A stretch of DNA of 15,406 bases from Thermoflexales bacterium (GTDB lineage: Bacteria > Chloroflexota > Anaerolineae > Fen-1058): assembly GCA_016931085.1 (NCBI GenBank), contig JAFGFO010000007.1, positions 1 to 15,406 of the forward strand, written 5' to 3'. Numbering within the stretch: position 1 is the first letter of the stretch; each line of letters opens with the position of its first letter. The notes under the pieces are model-generated. The model ran no database searches. It was given only the letters and a program-made list of their open reading frames with translations, and had not been told where the DNA came from. Of this stretch, positions 6,610-13,080 are shown piece by piece. The translations under genes were made by a program, and so were the position numbers.

Positions 6610-6901
6610 TTCACAAGCGCAGTCTGGGCCGCCTCCATTTTTAGGGCAGCAGCATTTCTTCCCAGGAAAATGCAGGCTCATGAGTACCCATTGAGATTAA
6701 TTCTGAGCTTGTTCCTTTATGGGGATCCAGGAACCCTGCCTCCAGAATAGCGGTTATAGGAATGGCTTGGCGTTTCTTCTCCACGAACACTTGCGCGCCC
6801 CCCCTTTTTTGGGGGGGCGTGGCAAGTGTAGGTGACACGAAGATTCACTAAGGAGTAAAAGTGTTTCTTCGTGTTCTTCGTAGAGAAGGATGGAGTGTTC
6901 G
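6610..6901. promoter_or_regulatory. Palindrome-rich leader between isomerase and dehydrogenase genes
   Basis: This 292-base gap splits an otherwise compact operon. It holds an imperfect hairpin (6652-6673), GTTCCT/AGGAAC arms (6711-6716 and 6729-6734) around a GGATCC, and a very GC-rich hairpin (6787-6829, listed separately). A further inverted pair is CACGAAGA/TCTTCGTG (6836-6843 and 6866-6873). The outer words TTCTCCACGAACAC (about 6777-6790) and the complement of GTGTTCTTCGTAGAGAA (6871-6887) are also related. No convincing -10/-35 pair is visible. It may act by attenuation, RNA processing or as a repeat insertion. Confidence 0.45.
6787..6829. repeat. Strong GC-rich stem-loop with T6 loop
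   Basis: ACACTTGC (6787-6794) pairs with GCAAGTGT (6822-6829). CG plus seven C (6796-6804) pairs with seven G plus CG (6811-6819), and the loop is six T. The total is 17 bp with one small internal loop. No T-run follows on the plus strand. On the minus strand the loop reads A6, so it is not a standard terminator in that direction either. Confidence 0.85.
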
Positions 6902-7915
6902 ATGAAGGTTGCACGACTACACGGCGCGGGCGATCTGCGCCTGCACGATGAAGCCCTGCCTGTACCCGGCCCAGGCGACGTGCTCGTGCGCGTGAGTGCC
7001 GTTGGCTTGTGCGGCTCTGACCTGCACTGGTTTTCCGAAGCCGGCATCGGCGATGCCAAGCTTACCAGGCCACTCGTGCTCGGTCACGAGTTGGCCGGGG
7101 TGATCGAGAGTGGCCCACAGTCCGGCCAGCGGGTAGCCGTGGAACCGTCCATCCCCTGCGGCGCGTGCGAATTCTGCCACGAGGGACACCCGAACCTGTG
7201 CCCGCACCAACGCTTTGCAGGTCACAACCTGGAAGATGGCGCCTTGCGCGAGTACATGGCGTGGCCGTCCACTTGCCTCTTCCCACTCCCTGACGCTTTG
7301 AGCGATGCCGAGGGCGTGATGCTCGAGCCACTCGGCGTGGCCATCCACTCGGTCGACCTGGCTCATCTCAAGCCGGCCGCGAGTGTGGGCATATTCGGCT
7401 GCGGGCCAATCGGCTTACTTGTGCTGCAGGTGGCGCGCCTGGCCGGGGCGGTGCAGTTGTTCGCCACCGACAAGCCAAGCGCAGCCCACCGCCTGCAAGT
7501 CGCCCGGGCGCTTGGGGCCAGCGCTGTGTTCGGAGCCGCCGGCGGCCAGGAGGCGACCGAGATCTGGGCTGCGACAGGCCAGCGAGGCGTCGACGTGGCC
7601 TTCGAGGTCGCCGGGGACAACGAGGCAGTGGAGGCCGCCATCGCCGCCGTCAGGCCAGGCGGCAAGGTCATTCTGATCGGCATTCCACCCGACGACCGGA
7701 CGGCCTTCGATGCTTCAGTCGCTCGGCGCAAAGGGCTGACGATCAAGATGGTGCGCCGGATGAAGCACACCTACCCACGCGCCATTCGATTGGTGGAACA
7801 GGGCCTGGTGAACGTGCGCTCGTTGGTCAGCCACACGTTTCCGTTGGCAGACTGTGATAAGGCCTTCTCCCTCGCCCACAAGCGCGAGGGTCTCAAGGTC
7901 ATCGTTAAACCGTGA
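6902..7915 (+). CDS. Zn-dependent medium-chain dehydrogenase, sorbitol/xylitol-dehydrogenase type
   Basis: Encodes 337 aa. These enzymes oxidise polyols to ketoses, or the reverse, with NAD(H). The ATG at 6902 has GGAG (6892-6895) 6 nt upstream and gives the usual M-K-V-A-R-L start. An in-frame ATG at 6890 adds four residues. Catalytic zinc residues are Cys37 (G-L-C-G-S-D), His62 and Glu63 (G-H-E), with Glu142 in L-E-P-L-G-V-A-I-H. The structural zinc site is intact (Cys86, Cys89, Cys92, Cys100). The cofactor motif G-C-G-P-I-G is at 166-171, and an acidic Asp190 ends the second strand, which favours NAD over NADP. The stop TGA is followed 18 nt later by the epimerase ATG, so the two are tightly coupled. 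The substrate is inferred only: a pentitol such as arabinitol feeding the ketopentose pool fits the neighbours. Confidence 0.85.
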   Translation: MKVARLHGAGDLRLHDEALPVPGPGDVLVRVSAVGLCGSDLHWFSEAGIGDAKLTRPLVLGHELAGVIESGPQSGQRVAVEPSIPCGACEFCHEGHPNLCPHQRFAGHNLEDGALREYMAWPSTCLFPLPDALSDAEGVMLEPLGVAIHSVDLAHLKPAASVGIFGCGPIGLLVLQVARLAGAVQLFATDKPSAAHRLQVARALGASAVFGAAGGQEATEIWAATGQRGVDVAFEVAGDNEAVEAAIAAVRPGGKVILIGIPPDDRTAFDASVARRKGLTIKMVRRMKHTYPRAIRLVEQGLVNVRSLVSHTFPLADCDKAFSLAHKREGLKVIVKP

Positions 7916-7933
7916 ATGTTGTCGAGGTGTAAC

Positions 7934-8575
7934 ATGTTAGAAGCCTTACGCGAAGAGCTGTGTACGCTACATCTTGAATTGCCTTCAAACGACCTCGTCC
8001 GCTGGACGGGAGGTAATGTCTCGGCGCGCGACCCTGAGACAGGCTACGTGGTCATCAAGCCCTCCGGTGTACGCTACGAGGACCTGCGCCCGGAGCACAT
8101 GGTCATCCTGGATGCAGGCGGACAAGTCGTCGAAGGCACGCTCAAGCCATCGTCAGACACGGCCAGCCACCTCTACATCTACCGGCAACGCGGGGACGTG
8201 AACGGTGTAGTGCACACCCATTCACCGTATGCCACGGCGTTTGCGGCCGTGGGCAAACCCATCCCCGTTTATCTCACGGCCATCGCCGACGAATTCGGCG
8301 GGCCAGTCCCGTGCGGGGGCTTTGCTCTTATCGGCAGCGAAGAGATCGGCCGGGTTGTCGTGGAATCTATCGGCAATTCGCCGGCCATCCTGCTGAAGAA
8401 TCACGGCGTGTTCACCATCGGGAAATCGGCCGGGTCCGCCGTCAAAGCCGCCGTGATGGTGGAAGATGTAGCGCGCACGGTCTGGCTTGCGCTGCAGATC
8501 GGCCAGCCCGACGAGATCCCGGCCGAGGATGTCGCCCGGCTGCATCACCGCTACACGCACGTTTATGGGCAGTAG
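7934..8575 (+). CDS. araD: AraD-like L-ribulose-5-phosphate 4-epimerase (class II aldolase family)
   Basis: Encodes 213 aa, slightly shorter than E. coli AraD (231 aa). The chosen ATG has GAGGTG (7924-7929) upstream and gives M-L-E-A-L-R-E, as in AraD. An ATG 6 codons earlier abuts the previous stop. AraD residues are present nearly at E. coli positions: Asn28, Ser44-Gly45, Ser73-Ser74-Asp75, zinc ligands His94, His96 and His157, Asp119 (E. coli Asp120) and a C-terminal Tyr211-Gly-Gln (E. coli Tyr229). The residue after the Ser-Ser pair is Asp, as in AraD. In fuculose-1-phosphate aldolase it is the catalytic Glu73. So the reaction is probably L-ribulose 5-phosphate to D-xylulose 5-phosphate. 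Related UlaF/SgbE epimerases cannot be excluded. It lies between the dehydrogenase and the kinase in one operon. Confidence 0.8.
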   Translation: MLEALREELCTLHLELPSNDLVRWTGGNVSARDPETGYVVIKPSGVRYEDLRPEHMVILDAGGQVVEGTLKPSSDTASHLYIYRQRGDVNGVVHTHSPYATAFAAVGKPIPVYLTAIADEFGGPVPCGGFALIGSEEIGRVVVESIGNSPAILLKNHGVFTIGKSAGSAVKAAVMVEDVARTVWLALQIGQPDEIPAEDVARLHHRYTHVYGQ

Positions 8576-8605
8576 GCAAAAGATCTTATCACAGGGGAGT
8601 ATATT

Positions 8606-10207
8606 ATGAGTCAAAACACTATCCAAAAAGCCATTGAAAGCGGCAAGACCGCCCTTGGCGTCGAGTTCGGCTCCACGCGCATTAAGGTGGTCCTGATCGG
8701 CGAGGATCACAGGCCGATCGCCTCGGGAAGCTATGAGTGGGAAAACCGCTACGAAGACGGCATCTGGACATACCATCTCGAGGATGTGTGGACCGGCTTG
8801 CAGGCAAGTTATCGCCAGCTCAGCAGCCAAGTTCTTGAGCAATACAAAACTCCACTCAAAACCCTCGGTGCTATCGGCTTCAGCGCCATGATGCACGGCT
8901 ACCTCGCATTCGACAAGGACGGTAATCTCCTTGCTCCGTTTCGCACGTGGCGAAACACCATGACCGGACAGGCGGCCGAGAAACTCACCGGGCTGTTCCA
9001 CTTCAATATTCCACAGCGTTGGAGCATTGCCCACCTCTACCAGGCCATCTTGAACAAGGAAGCTCATGTCAAGGATATCCGCCATCTGACCACACTGGCA
9101 GGCTATGTCCATTGGAAGCTGACCGGGCAGAAGGTGCTGGGCGTTGGCGAAGCCTCGGGCGTGCTCCCCGTCGACAGCAAGACCAATGACTACGATAGTC
9201 ACATGATAGAACTGTTCAACAAACGGCCCGAAGTGGCAAAGCTTCCGTGGAAACTCCAGGACATACTGCCCAAGGTCCTCCTCGCAGGCGAATCCGCGGG
9301 CGTTCTGACCGAAGAAGGCGCCAGGCTGCTCGATCCCACGGGAACACTACGAGCGGGTATCCCGCTCTGTCCGCCCGAGGGTGACGCAGACACAGGCATG
9401 GTCGCGACCAACAGCGTTGCCGAGCGAACGGGCAATGTCTCGGCGGGGACGTCCGTCTTCGCCATGATCATCCTGGAAAAGGCCCTGTCAAAGGTCTACC
9501 CGGAGATCGATATGGTGACGACGCCCACGGGCAGGCCTGTGGCGATGGTGCACAGCAACAACTGCACATCCGATCTCAACGCTTGGATCGAACTGTTCCA
9601 GGAATTCACCCGTGCGCTTGGGGTGGAAGTCAGTCAAGCGAAACTGTTCGAAACCTTGTATCAACAGGCCCTCACGGCCGACGCGGATGGCGGCGGGCTG
9701 CTGGCCTACAATTATCTTTCGGGCGAGCACATTACACACTTTAAAGAGGGGCGTCCGCTGCTCGTCCGCACACCCGAGAGCCGTTTCACCCTTTCGAACT
9801 TGATGCGCGTGCATCTCTTCTCAGCGCTCGGCGCCCTCAAGATCGGGCTGGACATCCTGTTTGAGCAGGAGCAGGTAAAGATCGACCAGATCTTGGGTCA
9901 CGGCGGCTTTTTCAAAACGAAGGATGTGGGACAAAAGATCATGGCAGCGGCGATGAATGTCCCCGTCTCTGTGATGGAGACCGCCGGCGAGGGTGGCGCG
10001 TGGGGGATTGCGCTGCTGGCCTCTTATATGCTCCACAAGACAATGGACGAGCCCTTGGAAGCCTATCTTGCCAAGAAGGTCTTTGCAAGCGAAAAGAGCT
10101 CGACGATAGCGCCCAATCAAGCGGATGTGGATGGCTTTACGGCGTTCATGGAACGCTACAAAAAGGGACTTGGCATTGAAAGAGCCGCTGTGGAGGGGCT
10201 CAAGTAA
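8606..10207 (+). CDS. FGGY-family carbohydrate kinase, probably a ketopentose (L-ribulose/xylulose) kinase
   Basis: Encodes 533 aa, with GGGGAG (8594-8599) 6 nt before the ATG. The FGGY family phosphorylates sugars and polyols with ATP through a two-domain ASKHA fold. Visible motifs are the N-terminal phosphate loop G-V-E-F-G-S-T-R (18-25), P-F-R-T-W-R-N-T (111-118), and P-E-G-D-A-D-T-G (257-264) with Asp260 as likely catalytic base. The ATPase-domain loop G-N-V-S-A-G-T-S (276-283) and the C-terminal G-E-G-G-A-W-G-I-A signature also show. It is longer than XylB (about 480 aa) and unlike canonical AraB. The overall look matches the divergent kinases found beside arabinose genes in clostridia (AraK type), from memory. 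Beside an AraD-like epimerase, L-ribulokinase is the best guess. It is the last gene before the strong terminator, 30 nt after the epimerase. Confidence 0.82.
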   Translation: MSQNTIQKAIESGKTALGVEFGSTRIKVVLIGEDHRPIASGSYEWENRYEDGIWTYHLEDVWTGLQASYRQLSSQVLEQYKTPLKTLGAIGFSAMMHGYLAFDKDGNLLAPFRTWRNTMTGQAAEKLTGLFHFNIPQRWSIAHLYQAILNKEAHVKDIRHLTTLAGYVHWKLTGQKVLGVGEASGVLPVDSKTNDYDSHMIELFNKRPEVAKLPWKLQDILPKVLLAGESAGVLTEEGARLLDPTGTLRAGIPLCPPEGDADTGMVATNSVAERTGNVSAGTSVFAMIILEKALSKVYPEIDMVTTPTGRPVAMVHSNNCTSDLNAWIELFQEFTRALGVEVSQAKLFETLYQQALTADADGGGLLAYNYLSGEHITHFKEGRPLLVRTPESRFTLSNLMRVHLFSALGALKIGLDILFEQEQVKIDQILGHGGFFKTKDVGQKIMAAAMNVPVSVMETAGEGGAWGIALLASYMLHKTMDEPLEAYLAKKVFASEKSSTIAPNQADVDGFTAFMERYKKGLGIERAAVEGLK

Positions 10208-10233
10208 AAACTTGGTAACATCCTCCTTGATCA

Positions 10234-10284
10234 GACCCTAAAGGTCTTACCCTGGTAGCGGGGAAACCTTTAGGGTCTTTTCTT
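10234..10284 (+). terminator. Rho-independent terminator of the pentose operon
   Basis: GACCCTAAAGGT (10234-10245) pairs perfectly with ACCTTTAGGGTC (10266-10277), a 12-bp stem. It is followed directly by TTTTCTT (10278-10284). The 20-nt loop can pair further (CCC with GGG). It sits 27 nt after the kinase stop. Its T-tract runs into the -35 box of the next promoter. Confidence 0.93.
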
Positions 10285-10311
10285 GACTTGTGCCCACTTA
10301 TGCATTATACT
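10283..10311 (+). promoter_or_regulatory. Sigma-70 promoter of the DUF937 gene
   Basis: TTGACT (10283-10288), a 17-nt spacer and TATACT (10306-10311) form a strong promoter just past the operon terminator. The start of transcription is expected near 10318, about 43 nt before the GTG start. Confidence 0.85.
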
Positions 10312-10360
10312 ACTTGCGTTACGTGGGCGCTCAATCCCATTAAGACGATAAGGAGAACTC

Positions 10361-10948
10361 GTGGACACTTTAACACAACAACTGATGCAGCAATTGGCCG
10401 GCGGGGGACTGTCCCAAATCAGCCAGCAAATTGGCGCGAAGGAAGAGGATACCGGCTCGGCGATGTCGATGGCAATACCGCTGCTGATGTCGGCCTTGGC
10501 CAACAATGCTTCCAAACCTGAGGGGGCGCAGTCGCTCCAGCAGGCCCTGGCCAACGATCACGACGGGTCGGTCTTGAACAACCTGCCCGGCCTTCTGAGC
10601 AATCCCCAGGCAGCCAACGGCGCCGGGATCCTGGGCCACGTCTTGGGCGCCCAGCAGCCGGCGGTCACGCAGGGGCTGGCCCAGAACACCGGGCTAGGCA
10701 GCGACCAGGTCTCGCAACTGCTGCAAATCGCTGCGCCGTTGGTGATGGGGTCGCTGGGCCAACAACAGCAGCAGCAAGGTTTCGACATAAACGGTCTGTC
10801 GGCTTTCCTCGGCGCGCAACAGCAGGCCGAGCGACAAACCAATCCAGACATGGTGAGCATGCTGAACACCTTGTTGGACACGAATCGCAGTGGCTCGGCC
10901 CTAGACGAGATCTTGGGCATGGTGGCCAGGTTTTTCGGGAGGAAATAA
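10361..10948 (+). CDS. DUF937-family protein, function unknown
   Basis: Encodes 195 aa starting at GTG, with AAGGAG (10350-10355) 5 nt upstream. No other start keeps the N-terminus. There is no signal peptide or clear membrane helix. The sequence repeats short helical blocks with G-L-L-x-N-P and G-I-L-G-H-V-L-G (around 76-96). These are the hallmark of DUF937 (YidB-like) proteins, which are small, Ala/Gln/Gly-rich and of unknown role. S-M-A-I-P-L-L-M-S-A-L-A-N-N (36-49) and a later diverged copy, I-A-A-P-L-V-M-G-S-L-G (123-133), suggest an internal duplication. The second copy is followed by a six-Gln run from CAA/CAG codons. It has its own promoter and is a single-gene unit pointing into the convergent repeat gap, so it does not look part of the sugar operon. 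Confidence 0.8.
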   Translation: MDTLTQQLMQQLAGGGLSQISQQIGAKEEDTGSAMSMAIPLLMSALANNASKPEGAQSLQQALANDHDGSVLNNLPGLLSNPQAANGAGILGHVLGAQQPAVTQGLAQNTGLGSDQVSQLLQIAAPLVMGSLGQQQQQQGFDINGLSAFLGAQQQAERQTNPDMVSMLNTLLDTNRSGSALDEILGMVARFFGRK

Positions 10949-10956
10949 GAATACTC

Positions 10957-11058
10957 AGGTCACAGAGATACACTGAGCAAGCGGAGATTCACAGAGAAGA
11001 ATTGTTTTCTAAATCCTCTGTGTGCCTCTGTGGCCTCTGTGATGCTCTGTGTAAAAGT
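10957..11058. repeat. Inverted clusters of CACAGAG / CTCTGTG between convergent genes
   Basis: CACAGAG occurs at 10961-10967 and 10990-10996, with a variant CACTGAG at 10971-10977. Its reverse complement CTCTGTG occurs at 11016-11022, 11026-11032, 11035-11041 and 11045-11051, spaced 9-10 nt apart. The two clusters can pair into alternative hairpins. The element fills most of the 126-base gap between the DUF937 stop and the stop of the minus-strand metallo-hydrolase gene, a place where a bidirectional transcription barrier is useful. Confidence 0.75.
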
Positions 11059-11074
11059 GTACCCGCCTGAATAG

Positions 11075-11845
11075 TTACAGCTCAATCACCTGGAAATCGC
11101 GGGCCAGCTCGACCGGCCCGTCGAACGATTGGCGGGCCTGCGCCAGCCAGACTTGGGGGTCGGCGTCTGGCGGATAGTGGACCAGCAGCAGCTTGCCCAC
11201 GTTGGCCTGGCGCGCGATCGCCCCGGCGGCGGCCGGGCTGGAATGACCGGCGTACGTGCCGGTCGCCTCGTGGATCAGCACGTCTGCCCCCTGCGCCAGT
11301 TCCACCACGGCCTGGCACGGCTCGGTATCGCTCGAATAGACCACTGTGCGGCCGGTGCGCCGCGCCACGATTTTGAGCGCCAGGGCTGGCACGCTGTGCC
11401 GGTTGGGCGCGGCGTACAAGGTGACATCGTCCGTCTCGAAAATGGCCTCCTGGCCGGGCGAGCTCGCTCCGCCTGGCCCACACGTTGGCGTGAACGTCAC
11501 CGGGTAAAAGCCGTTCCACCCTTGCCAGTTGTACAGCTCCATCATTGCGCGGGTGCGATCCAGGCAGTCCGGTACTCCCAGGAGTGACAGCCCTTCGCGC
11601 CGGCCCATCAGCCACATAGACATCAACAGCAGGGGCAGGCCGTACACGTGGTCGGGGTGAAAATGGGTCAGAATGATCGCGCGCAGATCGGCCCAGGCCA
11701 CCCCGGCGCGCTGCAGGCGGTTCAGTGGACTGCCGGCGCAGTCGATCAGCACAGCGCCGGCCGGGCCGTGGAGGACCATGTACACGTTTTCGTGGGCCTC
11801 ATCCGGCACGGCGGCGGCTGTTCCCAGCAAAGTCAGGCGAAGCAT
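11075..11845 (-). CDS. Metallo-beta-lactamase fold hydrolase, RNase Z-like
   Basis: Encodes 256 aa. GGAGGT (complement of 11851-11856) lies 5-6 nt before the ATG. The MBL metal site is complete: H-F-H-P-D-H (His61, His63, Asp65, His66), His150 (P-N-R-H-S-V-P), Asp173 (Y-S-S-D-T-E-P) and His223 (L-V-H-Y-P-P). The order, the S-S-D-T motif, I-H-E-A-T (191-195) and G-H-S-S (200-203) are those of the RNase Z/ElaC branch, whose founder removes tRNA 3' trailers. It is shorter than ElaC (about 305 aa) and I do not see the flexible exosite arm, so the substrate may differ (other phosphodiesters or arylsulfatase-like). It lies 92 nt after queA on the same strand, the last gene of the minus-strand group. 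The shared tRNA link with queA is suggestive only. Confidence 0.82.
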   Translation of the reverse strand: MLRLTLLGTAAAVPDEAHENVYMVLHGPAGAVLIDCAGSPLNRLQRAGVAWADLRAIILTHFHPDHVYGLPLLLMSMWLMGRREGLSLLGVPDCLDRTRAMMELYNWQGWNGFYPVTFTPTCGPGGASSPGQEAIFETDDVTLYAAPNRHSVPALALKIVARRTGRTVVYSSDTEPCQAVVELAQGADVLIHEATGTYAGHSSPAAAGAIARQANVGKLLLVHYPPDADPQVWLAQARQSFDGPVELARDFQVIEL

Positions 11846-11868
11846 CCTCTACCTCCATAGGATTCATC

Positions 11869-11930
11869 CGCTAATCTACGCTAATATACACGAATGATTA
11901 GAAATTCGCTTCGAATCCCCATTCGGGGAT
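11869..11930. repeat. 10-bp degenerate direct repeat followed by small hairpins
   Basis: Three units of period 10 lie at 11869-11898. The first two share CGCTAAT and end CTA or ATA. The third has diverged (CACGAATGAT). Next come ATTCG-CTT-CGAAT (about 11904-11916) and ATCCCC-ATTC-GGGGAT (11915-11930), two overlapping alternative hairpins directly downstream of queA on the minus strand. No T-tract follows on that strand, so termination is uncertain. Confidence 0.5.
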
Positions 11931-11937
11931 AAATTTG

Positions 11938-13080
11938 TCAAATAATCAGCATCGCGTCTCCGAACGAGTAGAAGCGATAGCGCTGCTCGATGGCCTCCTG
12001 GTAGGCGCGCCGTATCAGGTCATGCCCGGCGAACGCCGACACCAGCGCCAGCAGCGTGCTGCGCGGCAGGTGAAAGTTGGTGATCAGCGCATCGACCACG
12101 CGGAACTCAAAACCCGGGTAGATGAACAAATCGGTCGGTCCCTCAAACGCGCTCACCGCTGGCTGCCGGCCAGCCATTGAGCTATCACCCATTTGCCCCC
12201 CAGCCTCCATCTGGCGCTTGCTCGTTAACAATTGACAATTAACAGTTAACAATTGACAATTTCTTCCTGCCGTCTCCAGCACACGCACGCTGGTGGTGCC
12301 GACTGCGACCACGCGCTGGCCGGCCTGCCTGGTGCGATTGATTCGCTCGGCCAAGGCCTGACTCAAGTGGCACCATTCGGTATGGATGAGGTGATCTTCG
12401 AGCCTGTCTTCTTCCACCGGCTTGAAGGTATCCAGGCCGATGTGGAGCGTGACAAAATCCCACTGAACCCCCCTCTGCCGCAGCGCGGCTATCAATTCAG
12501 GCGTAAAGTGAAGGCCGGCCGTCGGCGCTGCGGCCGAGCCTGGGGTGCGGGCGTAAATCGTCTGGTAACGCTCCGGGTTGGACAGGGGGGTATGGATATA
12601 GGGCGGCAGCGGGGTCAGCCCTAGTTCACCTAACCACGCCTCAACAGGCTCTGAAAAAAGCAATCTGCGTTGGCCGGCCTCGTGGCAGGCGGTGACCTCG
12701 GCCTGGATGCCGGCCGGCTCACCCCTACCTGCCTGGGCAGGTGAGCCGCGCACCAGCTCGATGCGGCTGCCCACTCGGACGCGTCGCCCGCCGACCAACG
12801 CCACCCACTGGCGCCCGTCCAGGCGGCGGAGCAGCAAGATCTCCACCCTGCCGCCGGTGGGCACTTTGCGCCCGTACAGCCTGGCTGGGATCACGCGCGA
12901 TTCGTTGGCGACCAGCAGGTCACCGGCCTTGAGGTAGTCGCCGATGTCTCGAAAGACGCGGTGCTCCAGGCGGCCTGTGGCGCGCTCGACGACCAGCAAA
13001 CGGGCCGTGTCGCGCGGCTCGAGGGGTGATTGGGCGATCAGCTCGGGGGCCAGTGTGTAATCGAAATCGCTGGTTTTCAT
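11938..13080 (-). CDS. queA: S-adenosylmethionine:tRNA ribosyltransferase-isomerase (QueA)
   Basis: Encodes 380 aa. QueA adds the ribosyl part of SAM to preQ1 in tRNA wobble position 34 to make epoxyqueuosine, in the cytoplasm. Family motifs are intact: F-D-Y-T-L-A-P-E-L-I-A-Q-S-P-L-E-P-R-D (6-24), V-A-N-E-S-R-V-I-P-A-R-L (58-69), P-P-Y-I (159-162), Y-Q-T-I-Y-A (172-177), A-A-P-T-A-G-L-H-F-T (184-193), V-G-T-T-S-V-R-V-L-E (260-269) and T-N-F-H-L-P-R-S-T-L (334-343). It is some 30-40 aa longer than usual because of residues 272-311, between the V-G-T-T-S-V-R and F-E-G-P-T-D regions. That segment starts with heptamer-repeat DNA. A smaller Gly/Pro/Ala insert lies at about 112-124. The start overlaps the kinase stop as TAATG and lacks a Shine-Dalgarno, so translation is probably coupled. 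Confidence 0.95.
   Translation of the reverse strand: MKTSDFDYTLAPELIAQSPLEPRDTARLLVVERATGRLEHRVFRDIGDYLKAGDLLVANESRVIPARLYGRKVPTGGRVEILLLRRLDGRQWVALVGGRRVRVGSRIELVRGSPAQAGRGEPAGIQAEVTACHEAGQRRLLFSEPVEAWLGELGLTPLPPYIHTPLSNPERYQTIYARTPGSAAAPTAGLHFTPELIAALRQRGVQWDFVTLHIGLDTFKPVEEDRLEDHLIHTEWCHLSQALAERINRTRQAGQRVVAVGTTSVRVLETAGRNCQLLTVNCQLLTSKRQMEAGGQMGDSSMAGRQPAVSAFEGPTDLFIYPGFEFRVVDALITNFHLPRSTLLALVSAFAGHDLIRRAYQEAIEQRYRFYSFGDAMLII
12226..12260. repeat. Heptanucleotide tandem array, 5 units (TAACAAT / TGACAAT / TAACAGT)
   Basis: Units on the plus strand are TAACAAT (12226), TGACAAT (12233), TAACAGT (12240), TAACAAT (12247) and TGACAAT (12254), each 7 nt with no gaps. It lies inside queA and, on the coding minus strand, gives the repeated peptide N-C-Q-L-L-T (residues 274-286). 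It is AT-rich within a GC-rich gene. Confidence 0.92.
12716..12747. repeat. Palindromic element inside queA
   Basis: GGCTCACC (12716-12723) pairs with GGTGAGCC (12740-12747). Overlapping it, ACCTGCC-TG-GGCAGGT (12727-12742) is a second, mutually exclusive stem. It encodes the Ser-Pro-Ala-Gln-Ala-Gly-Arg-Gly-Glu-Pro stretch (about 113-122) of QueA, apparently a surface loop. Confidence 0.7.

Noticed and set aside
5455..6681. 408-codon minus-strand frame opposite the isomerase
   Set aside because: It is a shadow of the GC-rich isomerase gene. The plus-strand protein has clear family motifs, while this one is His/Arg/Ala-rich without motifs.
7934..8575. L-fuculose-1-phosphate aldolase (fucA)
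   Set aside because: Asp75 replaces the aldolase catalytic Glu, and the AraD-specific Asp119 and C-terminal Tyr211-Gly-Gln are present.
8222..9202. 326-codon minus-strand frame across the epimerase/kinase junction
   Set aside because: It runs antisense to two well-supported enzymes, crosses their boundary and shows no recognisable domain.
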